From: an uncultured bacterium
Lineage (GTDB): Bacteria > Bacillota > Clostridia > Lachnospirales > Lachnospiraceae
Direction of reading: 5' to 3'
Assembly (NCBI GenBank): GCA_947175015.1
Contig: CAMWLE010000036.1
Location: 1-32,357 of the forward strand
Length of the DNA stretch: 32,357 nt
A program made the position numbers and the translations under genes. Below, piece after piece: positions 6,701-13,332 of this stretch (within the stretch, counting starts at the first letter, position 1; the number at the start of each line of letters is the position of its first letter). A model generated the notes under the pieces. The model did no database searches and was not told where the DNA came from. It was given only the letters and a program-made list of their open reading frames with translations.

Positions 6701-8560
6701 CGCCCCCACGGCGTCTGCATAGACCTCGTTAATCTCCTTGCCTGCAACCCCGTCAATCTGCAGTCTGTGTTTGGCATCATCGGTAACATACACTTGGGCC
6801 TCCAACTTGCCCTTGCTATTTGGATCTGCGCCAATCTTATCATTGATTTCCTTTACCAGTTCCTCCAGAGTTGCGTATTTCTTATGATCCAGCTTTAATA
6901 TCACTTCGGAATCCGGTTGGACATCCGTTTCCTTATAGACGATTTTGAATGTGTCATTGTCCGATGTGATCGTAATCGGTGCGGTCAGATTCTTACTCCC
7001 CCTGAACCATATGTCCTGCTCCGGCACTGTCTCATTCTGTACTTTTACTGCTTCCTCGTACTTGTTATAATTTCTGGTCACAAACAGGGTATGAAACGCA
7101 CTGGATGCAGGGTCCAGATTCACCCGACTGTCCGGCCCCTTAAGCCCGGAGCGAATCTCCAATCCCTGAAACCGGACATCTTTATCCCCCACAGAATCAG
7201 TAGTATAAACCACAGAAGCTTTCAGATCCAATTGATTTGCCTGAAATAAAGAATTTAACTTATCACGTATCTGTTCCATGGTATATTCGCCGGGGTCCAA
7301 TGTCAGGCTCACAGGATTCTCCTCACGGTTAGGCTGCAAGGTGAGCACATCATTCTGTCCGGCAATGATTTGTATCTTCGCATGCTCCTTGTCACGGGAA
7401 TCCATGTTCAGCACATATCCCCCTGTGAAGACCGCCTCATTTTGTATCACGTTGCCATACTGTACATTATCGTAAAAAATCGAAGTGTAAGCCGCACCGT
7501 CAATTTTGAACATATTCCCCTTAAATCCTGTGATCATGGCATCCGGACTGCCCAACTTGATACCGGTGCCATAGGCGGATGCCTCCACGGAAGTTCCCGC
7601 CAACTGCGTATTGATCAGATTGATCAGATCTTTTCTGGTATACTTGCCCTGCTGCAATGTCATGGTTACTTTATCAGTTCTGCCGTCAAAATATTGTATA
7701 TCAAATGTCATAGAATCGTTTTTGCCGGTTCTGATATCCAATTTCGCAGTTTCATTGGGAAAAATTGTGGTGCCAATGAGTGCACCCGTATTCCCGCCCT
7801 TGTACATTTCATATAACAAATAGGACAATCCGCCGGAGACGTAATCCATATATCCCCCGCCCTCCAAGGTGGCATTCACATACCCGTCCCTGGTGTATTC
7901 CAGGAAAAATCTCATGCTTTCCCCCATAGAATCGGAAATTGCCGTATCAATCTCATCCAGCAGCTCCACTGTGCTGTACTCTCCCGGCGGCACTGTAATG
8001 GTCAGGGTCATGGGTGAATTATCATCCTCTGTCTGTCGATACTTAAAAGTAAGATTATTCTCCCCCTCTGTCACCACGTGCATCTGGTTTGGCTCCCACT
8101 TTACAGCCCCCTTACACTGGTACCAGTAAGACTTATGTTCCGAGAAAATATTCATTTCATTAAACTTCGTGGTGGTACTAATACGGTCCAGCTCCACCTT
8201 AAGCTGCTCAAATTCCGCCTCCATATCAGCGCGGTCACTTTTGGAATTGGTTCCGTTTAAGGCTTTAATGGATAATTCCGTCATCCTTTTCAGAATATCC
8301 TGGGTTTCATCCAACGCACCGTCTCCTGTCTGTACCCAGGAAATGCCGTCCTGCGCATTCTCAGTTCCCTGGTTCAGCCCTCTGATCAGCTTTCTCATCT
8401 TCTCAGAAATTGCCAATCCTGCCGCATCGTCCGCAGCGCGGTTAATCTTATAACCCGAAGAAAGCTTCTCCGCACTTTTCACTTTTGCGGCTTCATTCAG
8501 CCCCAACATCCTGCTTGTGTTCACGGAAGTCAAATGATTTCTAAGAGATATGCCCTCCAT
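3704..8560 (-). CDS. Giant flagellin with a modular 1360-residue insert
   Basis: The first ~143 residues (VNTSRMLGLNEAAKVKSAEK, SSGYKINRAADDAAGLAIS, DGISWVQTGDGALDE) and the last ~100 (NFGSTQNRLEHAINN, DTDMAKEM, ILAQAGYSMLAQANQNGQ) are the conserved D0/D1 helices of bacterial flagellin, exported by the flagellar type III system and polymerised into the filament. Usual length is 270-500; this is 1618. The insert (about 145-1510) holds about eleven related modules, each a beta-hairpin with VTL-x-G-x-Y-T then an ELxxxLNxxL helix, starting near residues 165, 278, 400, 528, 648, 757, 870, 974, 1143, 1268 and 1398. They resemble the Flagellin_IN motif. No HExxH was found, so it is not an obvious flagellinolysin. 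AGGAGG lies seven bases before ATG. Eight cysteines are present. No other flagellar gene is in the window. Confidence 0.95.
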   Translation of the reverse strand: MEGISLRNHLTSVNTSRMLGLNEAAKVKSAEKLSSGYKINRAADDAAGLAISEKMRKLIRGLNQGTENAQDGISWVQTGDGALDETQDILKRMTELSIKALNGTNSKSDRADMEAEFEQLKVELDRISTTTKFNEMNIFSEHKSYWYQCKGAVKWEPNQMHVVTEGENNLTFKYRQTEDDNSPMTLTITVPPGEYSTVELLDEIDTAISDSMGESMRFFLEYTRDGYVNATLEGGGYMDYVSGGLSYLLYEMYKGGNTGALIGTTIFPNETAKLDIRTGKNDSMTFDIQYFDGRTDKVTMTLQQGKYTRKDLINLINTQLAGTSVEASAYGTGIKLGSPDAMITGFKGNMFKIDGAAYTSIFYDNVQYGNVIQNEAVFTGGYVLNMDSRDKEHAKIQIIAGQNDVLTLQPNREENPVSLTLDPGEYTMEQIRDKLNSLFQANQLDLKASVVYTTDSVGDKDVRFQGLEIRSGLKGPDSRVNLDPASSAFHTLFVTRNYNKYEEAVKVQNETVPEQDIWFRGSKNLTAPITITSDNDTFKIVYKETDVQPDSEVILKLDHKKYATLEELVKEINDKIGADPNSKGKLEAQVYVTDDAKHRLQIDGVAGKEINEVYADAVGANNGFDTLFQGWRKTTSGTGSVTVGGGITSDSMTVVVGGTSHTVTFPSKPPSKQEIVDEINKIKGSEQEIFNTFDEITAAGRSWDYNFEAFGKGNTTVTFWSGHKTGESKRTEGKVGFEYNKPAELELGPELKDQMVIDANHNTLFLNLNGVETIVRLSEGVYDQKSLRDELQRQIDLEYGTQMGGAEVILRGNKLTLKSRLPEGEDGADTSISCGTNDSTFLSYLNTKETKATCTSNRVIASSFTIDSSNNKFTFQYTENGNTRDVELTLDSGNYTPATIVTQLNTQLSKTGTGIQASLTGRGTLTLTSAAVGDDVSIGYKTNTAGSVMDVLYGTLSGSTSAEIEVPLEIEETITIEAGKQSFAIAVNGNMKTVSLTPNTYTREAFLAMLKEKLKDIGVEVELSGNRLKFSTMAKGSAETIGMNYQSGGDSMAAIYGGTTVTIPGVHAEWIGDNLKLTAVDKHGNPLPNVPVSAYFEMGSGGGVLPPTMNAEKESVEQKKLDGAVPKKSKVDGADLPQVISIDQWNNDLEFTFTENGTSHKISITVADKSDYTYQELQSELQNKIDAAMGGSGKIVVTVDSNGVVLSAAARGSQYQFSKLSGDFYQNVLCKCTKMSEDQTVKNKDGDQKVQKAYVIGRKDVVSKPVEINQGVSDELSFDLTIDGVVHKIEVTLDPGRYHSNELKVHLQEKIDQACEDMGLVKGLVEVGIGGISSGVAGGNDQKALNFSLSDKVHMPGDGDYVIDGVSGNAAFEVFYQTDGSMVPTYIVGTKDVTGGITVKPGETELSVCADGVVYNVQLEEGPHTGKELVDELNQKLNAINAPLAAQIDQESGRLKISHKLVGAHDISWVSGSAKDEIFFEEEGNSDDTVRRVQLSDENPDYIELTRSEYSASLIGVNSLCLTGIKYATKAVDRLSSALEKISRLRSNFGSTQNRLEHAINNNRNKTENLQSAESIIRDTDMAKEMVQQSRLQILAQAGYSMLAQANQNGQAIMELLG

Positions 8561-8755
8561 AATTTATCCTCCTGTTTCCAGGACACAATTTCCTTTTGTA
8601 TCCTTACTGATTGTCAGTACAGCTCCAATCACTACATGTCTTATGATATGTAATACAGGAATAAATCGCAGATATTCACATTCTATTTGTACAAGGATAA
8701 ATATCCACACTATCTGTAATGCTGCAATGAAATCTTCCTGCATAACATCTATCAT

Positions 8756-8782
8756 CTAATGGCATACTTATATATCAATTTA
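8756..8782 (-). promoter_or_regulatory. Candidate sigma-D (sigma-28) promoter for the flagellin gene
   Basis: On the minus strand TAAA (8779-8782) is followed after exactly 15 bases by GCCATTAG (8756-8763). The known motility-sigma consensus is TAAA-N15-GCCGATAT, so the match is 4/4 and 5/8. It would give an untranslated leader of about 190 bases. The rest of 8561-8881 contains no gene. A repeated TGACATT motif, including an inverted pair at 8848-8854 and 8866-8872, lies further upstream. Confidence 0.45.
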
Positions 8783-8881
8783 ACACCCTTACCGCAGAAA
8801 ACACTATGACATTTCCAGAAAACTTTTCTCAATCAAATTTTACACAAAATGTCATAAAGGCCAATTGACATTCATCATATA

Positions 8882-8922
8882 AAATGGTGCCATTCCTTGA
8901 TTTTGCAGGAATGGCACCATTT
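8882..8922 (-). terminator. Intrinsic terminator after the small membrane protein gene, usable both ways
   Basis: AAATGGTGCCATTCC and GGAATGGCACCATTT form a perfect 15-bp stem with an 11-base loop. On the minus strand TTTTATATG follows, ending the gene that stops at 8947; on the plus strand TTTTTC follows. The same hairpin separates this gene from the flagellin promoter. Confidence 0.88.
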
Positions 8923-8946
8923 TTCTATCAGTTTACTTCTATTATA

Positions 8947-9306
8947 TTATAAATCATTATCGGAGGATTTCCCGTCATCATGCCCCTTCATATCCCATGG
9001 GAGCTTATACACCTTAAACACCAGCCCTAAGACAATAATATACAATATTGGAATTGAATATGGAAACACCAAATAATATAACGTATCAGGCCACTGGAAT
9101 CGGATTCTGTAAATTATTTCCGCTGTAAAAACATATCCGGCCACTACTGCCTCCGCCAGAAAACCAATTCCTCTCAGGATTCTATATTTTCTGATTGCTT
9201 TCTCATCCGGAGGAAGCGCCCGCAGCATGTATTTGAATGGACTTAAGTTAAAAAAATCGCAAACCGCATAGACCACAAACAATATAGCTAAATACAAAGA
9301 AAACAT
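8947..9306 (-). CDS. Small polytopic membrane protein, family not recognised
   Basis: A 119-residue protein with three likely membrane segments (about residues 2-18, 44-63 and 76-98). A charged loop between the first two contains LPPDEKAIRKYRILRG, and the tail is hydrophilic and acidic. The start is MFSLYL at 9306, with AGGAGG eight bases upstream; an ATG eight codons earlier lacks a ribosome site. I do not recognise the family. It is divergent from the peptide gene at 9686 and shares with it an intergenic region holding a 15-bp inverted repeat, so common regulation is possible. It has its own strong terminator, which indicates a single-gene transcript. Confidence 0.72.
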   Translation of the reverse strand: MFSLYLAILFVVYAVCDFFNLSPFKYMLRALPPDEKAIRKYRILRGIGFLAEAVVAGYVFTAEIIYRIRFQWPDTLYYLVFPYSIPILYIIVLGLVFKVYKLPWDMKGHDDGKSSDNDL

Positions 9307-9414
9307 ACATCGTCCCTCCTGTTTCTGCATAAATCAGTTGCCAGCTTCTCCTTATTGCTCCTTCACCCATCAACACTGCTCCCCCATACAACTACGGTTT
9401 ACAAAAAAAATCCC

Positions 9415-9429
9415 AAATTTGACAAATTT
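9415..9429. promoter_or_regulatory. Candidate operator between the divergent genes
   Basis: AAATTTG-A-CAAATTT is a perfect 7-1-7 inverted repeat. Its centre is about 57 bases upstream of the expected start of the peptide-gene transcript, a usual place for an activator. It also lies upstream of the divergent membrane-protein gene. The neighbouring double-HTH regulator is the obvious candidate binder; that is inference. Confidence 0.4.
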
Positions 9430-9443
9430 TTCAAGAAACGTCA

Positions 9444-9472
9444 TAGTAATTCAGCCGAATTTATCTTATAAT
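9444..9472 (+). promoter_or_regulatory. Promoter of the peptide gene
   Basis: The -10 is a perfect TATAAT at 9467-9472. At 17 bases the -35 is only TAGTAA, a poor match, so the promoter may need an activator. The transcript would start near 9479, immediately before the first leader hairpin. Confidence 0.55.
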
Positions 9473-9481
9473 ACCATTTAG

Positions 9482-9604
9482 AAGGAGATATCCGGAGCAG
9501 GAAGGACAATTTATCTCTACAAAGGATAAAACTGTCCTGGATATCCTCCTTCCTGGTTGTGCCAGGCAGAGAAATTTGTTACTGATAACAATCTCCGTGA
9601 GCGG
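9482..9604 (+). ncRNA. Structured 5' leader of the peptide gene
   Basis: Consecutive stem-loops begin at the expected transcript start. The first (9482-9551) pairs AAGGAGATATCC with GGATATcCTCCTT, then AGGACA with TGTCCT and TTATC with GATAA, about 23 pairs with one bulge on each side. The second is CCTGG-TTGTG-CCAGG (9552-9566). The third is TTGTTA-CTGA-TAACAA (9576-9591). The fourth is CCG-TGAG-CGG (9595-9604). No T-tract follows any of them. The leader then runs about 80 bases to the ribosome site. It matches no riboswitch class I know; a cis-regulatory RNA or a small RNA is possible. Confidence 0.5.
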
Positions 9605-9685
9605 AATATTTAACCCTTTATATTTCAATGCCTGGTGCAATTACCTTAGACCATAAAACCAACCATAGATAAGGAGGATTCTATC

Positions 9686-9829
9686 ATGAAAAAAACATTT
9701 GTGTCACTTTCCATTCTCATAGCGCTGCTAATGTCTTTATTCCAGCCTTCTGTTGCTCCTGAAGAAGGTAACGGAGCCATCAGCACTTATGATTTATATC
9801 GTCCAGAGGTCGAATTCATTGAACCATAA
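9686..9829 (+). CDS. Secreted 47-residue peptide, candidate signalling pheromone precursor
   Basis: The ORF begins with MKKT, has a hydrophobic core (FVSLSILIALLMSLF, residues 5-19) and then a polar, acidic C-terminal part (APEEGNGAISTYDLYR, ending EFIEP). This is a Sec-type signal peptide with about 23-27 residues behind it. AAGGAGG lies about nine bases before ATG, so it should be translated well. It is convergent with the double HTH/TPR-like regulator at 9961-11796, the arrangement often seen for RRNPP receptor-peptide pairs (PlcR-PapR, NprR-NprX, Rgg-Shp). The mature form cannot be told from sequence. A plain short secreted peptide of other function is the alternative. Confidence 0.7.
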   Translation: MKKTFVSLSILIALLMSLFQPSVAPEEGNGAISTYDLYRPEVEFIEP

Positions 9830-9911
9830 CACAGCGTTTGCTTCGGCTGATGTTAAAACTTAATAACTATTTCTTTCCCCATGGGATACTATAATTTTTT
9901 CCTTTGAAAAG

Positions 9912-9973
9912 CCGGAATCCGGTAGACATACTTGCTGCAGGGCATGCTCATGAATACACTTCACGGATTCCGG
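9912..9973. terminator. Inverted repeat between the convergent peptide and regulator genes
   Basis: CCGGAATCCG (9912-9921) and CGGATTCCGG (9964-9973) are perfect 10-bp complements 42 bases apart. The right arm covers the last codons and stop of the regulator. It may fold at the ends of both transcripts; no T-tract supports an intrinsic terminator. Confidence 0.4.
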
Positions 9974-11796
9974 TATTCATTGATATCTTTTCCATACTTC
10001 TGTTCATAATACTTCTTTATCACATCGCCATCTTCATCATCTTTATAAAGCTGTAGCAGACGGAAGCTATTCTTCAGGCATTCTTCACACAATAGATCGT
10101 TCTCCTCTGTACCGCGTTTTTCGTACACGCAGGCAAGATTTGCCAAAATTCCCGCCGCGTTATTTCCCCTTTGACATTTTAATGCCAGCCGAATGCCTCT
10201 CAGTCCCACCTCTTCCGATTTATCCAAGCTTCCATTTACCTCCAGGCTTCCGGCATAATTTGCATATATCAGCATCAGTGAATTCGCATGATACTGCTCC
10301 GCCACTTCACTTGCCTGGAACCTGTCCAATATCTGCTCCCATAGTCCTATTGCCTCCTCTATTCTCCCGCTATGCCTTAAGTGCAGCGCAATCTGGTTCA
10401 GAAGCACACATTCCTGCCTAAAAGGGGTACGACATACCCTTCCCTGATAATCCTTCATGGTATAACGCAGAATTCTCTCCGCCTCGCCAACCGCCTCTTC
10501 CCTGGTAAGCAGCCCATGCCTGACCGCGAATATCATTTTATGCGTCTCAACGAACTGCCTGTTTACCGGGATCGTCATATCCAGTTCTGCTTCCAGCTCT
10601 TCCACCAATCTTATTGCGCCCTGGCTATCCCCCCTTCCCCATCTGATATGTACTTCACGCACCTTCTCATGCAGCGAGAACTCCTCTGCCTGTATATAGC
10701 CATAATACCCCTCCCTGTCCACTCCCATCCTTTGAAACATCTGCTGAAGCGTCTTCCTGTTGATCTTGTGTTTACCTCCCTCCATCCTTGACACAGTCTC
10801 CCAACTGCAGATTCCCTCACTAAGCTTCTCCTGGGACAGGCCCTTAGACAGACGCAGCTCCTTTAACAGTTCCCTGTCGACCAACAACTCCTTCTGCTCA
10901 CGGGTCAGCAGTAGATACAGCATATCCCCCTCCGGCGCTTTGATGCCTGCAATCTGATACAGGAAGGCGATAGCGCTGCGAACTTTTCCCACTCTGACAC
11001 TCTCTTCTCCCCTGTCCATTTTATCCAGACAGGCAACCTGCACTTCCAGAAGCTTGTCCATGACGGTCAATACACCATTCTCCACCAGACATGCCACACC
11101 GCGACTGCAGATATCATATCCCGTCCCCCAATCTCCTTCCATACAGCAGGCCTTCCCCAGAATCCATGCACATTGCGGATATACCTTCGCCTTCTCTTCC
11201 CCATCCGTACACCATTTTTCCAGATACCCCAGCAATTGCATTAACTGTTTCCTGACTCTGCCCACTTCTCCCATCTCCAACTGCAGAGCGCACAGAAACA
11301 AGAGTATCCTGATTTCCTGTATGCACAGGCGGCAATCTGCGGATATTCCATCCCTCCACTGCAGGAAAGTAACTTCCAGAGCCTCCGCCAGCCCTGCTGC
11401 ACAAGCTTCCCTGTCCCCTTTTGTCAGGTAACTGTGTATTGCTTCCATCCACATCCTGTACTGTCTGTGCAGTGGTTTACTGCTGTCCGCATGTGCCGCA
11501 TATTCCTCCAGCAGTACCTCTGTCAATTCATAATCCCTGTCGCAAAATCCCTCTATGATCATGGCCCGCAATACCATAAGCCTGTATTTGCCCTCTGATA
11601 TTGTCAGCTCAAGTTTATCCACTGACTTGCCCAACCTCTGAAACAAAGCCTCCAACAGAAAAACGTCCGTTTCCTGTACACTGTTCTCCAGCCGTGACAT
11701 TATCACGGAATCCGCCAGTCCTCGACCCAACTGCGCTTGCGACATTCCCATCGCTTCCCGCAGTTTACTAATTATCTTCCCAACATTTTGAATCAT
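9961..11796 (-). CDS. Tandem HTH-TPR-like regulator, candidate RRNPP-type peptide receptor
   Basis: A 611-residue protein made of two similar halves. Each half has an XRE-type helix-turn-helix (about 6-60, core MSQAQLGRGLADSVIMSRLE; and 309-361, core LSQEKLSEGICSWETVSRME) followed by about 240 residues of helical, TPR-like repeats. The layout is that of Rgg/PlcR-type receptors, duplicated within one chain; usual members are about 280-420 residues with one HTH. No membrane segment is visible, so it should be cytoplasmic and DNA-binding. ATG at 11796 is preferred because GGGGG lies seven bases upstream; upstream candidates are a TTG at 11817 and an ATG at 11802 with poor spacing. Its own promoter is at 11870-11898. 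Peptide control is inferred from architecture and the adjacent secreted peptide. Confidence 0.85.
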   Translation of the reverse strand: MIQNVGKIISKLREAMGMSQAQLGRGLADSVIMSRLENSVQETDVFLLEALFQRLGKSVDKLELTISEGKYRLMVLRAMIIEGFCDRDYELTEVLLEEYAAHADSSKPLHRQYRMWMEAIHSYLTKGDREACAAGLAEALEVTFLQWRDGISADCRLCIQEIRILLFLCALQLEMGEVGRVRKQLMQLLGYLEKWCTDGEEKAKVYPQCAWILGKACCMEGDWGTGYDICSRGVACLVENGVLTVMDKLLEVQVACLDKMDRGEESVRVGKVRSAIAFLYQIAGIKAPEGDMLYLLLTREQKELLVDRELLKELRLSKGLSQEKLSEGICSWETVSRMEGGKHKINRKTLQQMFQRMGVDREGYYGYIQAEEFSLHEKVREVHIRWGRGDSQGAIRLVEELEAELDMTIPVNRQFVETHKMIFAVRHGLLTREEAVGEAERILRYTMKDYQGRVCRTPFRQECVLLNQIALHLRHSGRIEEAIGLWEQILDRFQASEVAEQYHANSLMLIYANYAGSLEVNGSLDKSEEVGLRGIRLALKCQRGNNAAGILANLACVYEKRGTEENDLLCEECLKNSFRLLQLYKDDEDGDVIKKYYEQKYGKDINEYRNP

Positions 11797-11869
11797 TCCC
11801 ATTCCCCCTGATTTCAAGCTGCTTTATCGAATTGTAAATTTATCAATACGTATATTAGTATCTGTCTTC

Positions 11870-11898
11870 ATTATACTAAAAGCACTTCCGCAATACAA
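11870..11898 (-). promoter_or_regulatory. Promoter of the tandem HTH regulator
   Basis: On the minus strand TTGTAT (11893-11898) and TATAAT (11870-11875) are separated by 17 bases. The early transcript contains the palindromic run AATACGTATT, which could be an operator. The rest of 11797-12016 holds no gene. Confidence 0.7.
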
Positions 11899-12016
11899 GC
11901 GCAAGCAATACATTTTTCGACATTTTCTTCAAACCAGGGGCTCGCAGCTTATCACACTGCATTTTGTCTGCGGGCACAGATTCGTTATACATGATTAGAT
12001 TTCACTGATTCAGGTA

Positions 12017-12691
12017 TCAGTCAATTTTACCGCCTGGATATAACGATAGCATCTGATTTTTCAACTGTTCCACCATCCGCAATGCTTCCTCTGTTGCCGC
12101 AAAAAACTCACTATTCATTACATCTTGATAAGAAACATAAGTGGTATCGCCCCATACCGGCATTATCACATTCCGGTGTTCATCATAGGAAAATATCGGT
12201 GCTATGTAGAAGTCGTCATACAGCTTAACAGATAGCATACCTGTTTCCAAATCCTCGCATACCTCTTCTCCAAACACCAGATATTCCGTTCCGACTTCCA
12301 TCATATTCACAAATCCTCTTTCAATCGAGTCCGGATTTCCATCTAAAGCCAATTGCCAATGTTGTGAAAAAATGTATATTTCTTCACTTTTTTCCAGTTC
12401 ATTTCCTGCATATACCTCCCGGATCACCGCCTTCTGCCTGTCCACCTGAAACAAATGCTCGATTTCTCCAGTCACTTCTACCCTTAAAATCACATCTGCC
12501 TCCGGTAATTTCTGCTGCATAATGGCACATTGATCTTCTGCGATACTTTCTGCCAGTTCGGCCACCTGCACCTGTGCCAGATAATTGTCCTGTTTCACCA
12601 AGTCGGTATATGTCTGTTTTTTCACAATGCCAAATATCATGACTGCTAAAAATATACATACGGTATAGACAAATAAAAACTTTCGCCTCAT
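12017..12691 (-). CDS. Membrane-anchored extracellular protein of the ABC operon
   Basis: The protein has 224 residues: MRRKF, one hydrophobic segment (about 5-23, FVYTVCIFLAVMIFGIV), then a hydrophilic domain expected outside the cell. No lipobox Cys follows, so it is a signal anchor rather than a lipoprotein. I do not recognise the domain. The start at 12691 is preferred because ATG overlaps the ATPase stop as ATGA, with GGGAGG four bases upstream, which implies translational coupling. Its place at the end of an operon with two permeases and an ATPase suggests a transporter-associated or immunity-type role; this is inference. Confidence 0.75.
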   Translation of the reverse strand: MRRKFLFVYTVCIFLAVMIFGIVKKQTYTDLVKQDNYLAQVQVAELAESIAEDQCAIMQQKLPEADVILRVEVTGEIEHLFQVDRQKAVIREVYAGNELEKSEEIYIFSQHWQLALDGNPDSIERGFVNMMEVGTEYLVFGEEVCEDLETGMLSVKLYDDFYIAPIFSYDEHRNVIMPVWGDTTYVSYQDVMNSEFFAATEEALRMVEQLKNQMLSLYPGGKID

Positions 12692-13332
12692 AAAGCCTCC
12701 CACTGCCTGTTCACCCAACCATTATCTACCCTGTACAACTCATCTGCCAAAACCCGGATATCCTCTTTATTATGACTTGCCACCAGAATTAAAGCCCCTC
12801 TTTCCTTTTCCTCCAAAATAACCTCTCTAATTTCCTCCACTCCCGTTTCATCAAGAGCGTTCGTGGGTTCGTCCAGCATAATCACATCCGGTTTTTCCAT
12901 AACTGCCTGTGCAATCGCAAGACGCTGCTTCATTCCAAGGGAATATTTTCCGTATATTCTTTTATCATTTGGATGCAATCCAACACGGATAATCGCATCA
13001 ATAATCTCTTCCTGCCCGATTCTTTTTGTCAAATTTGCAAGATAGGTAAGATTTTGTATCCCTGTCAAATTAGGATACAAGCCTGCATTTTCTATGATAA
13101 TTCCCAAACTCGGCAATACCGAAAAATCTCTGTGCAGCGTTTTTCCTTCCCATACAATAGTACCCGAATCTATACTCATAAGTCCCGATAATGCCCGAAA
13201 CAGCATTGTTTTCCCTGATCCGTTTTTACCCACAAATCCATATATATTTCCGCTTTTTAAGCGAAGACTGACATCAGAAAGTATCACTTTGTTTCGTATC
13301 ATTTTATTTACGTTATTTACAACCAATTCCAT
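12688..13332 (-). CDS. ABC transporter ATPase, BcrA-like
   Basis: The 214 residues contain Walker A GKNGSGKT (35-42), the signature YSLGMKQRLAIAQAV (about 129-143), Walker B VIMLDEPTNALD and the switch His in ASHNKED. The segment GIIIENAGLYPNLTGIQNL, with E where many ATPases have Q, is typical of the BcrA/drug- and peptide-export subfamily. It is short because the C-terminal extension of BcrA proteins is absent. It would energise the two membrane proteins encoded just upstream; its ATG follows the stop of the second permease with no gap. Substrate unknown; peptide export or self-protection are the usual roles of such ATPases. Confidence 0.93.
   Translation of the reverse strand: MELVVNNVNKMIRNKVILSDVSLRLKSGNIYGFVGKNGSGKTMLFRALSGLMSIDSGTIVWEGKTLHRDFSVLPSLGIIIENAGLYPNLTGIQNLTYLANLTKRIGQEEIIDAIIRVGLHPNDKRIYGKYSLGMKQRLAIAQAVMEKPDVIMLDEPTNALDETGVEEIREVILEEKERGALILVASHNKEDIRVLADELYRVDNGWVNRQWEAL

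Noticed and set aside
3704..8560. Flagellin with a protease (flagellinolysin) domain
   Set aside because: No HExxH motif was found in the insert and the modules are repetitive, so a structural role is more likely.
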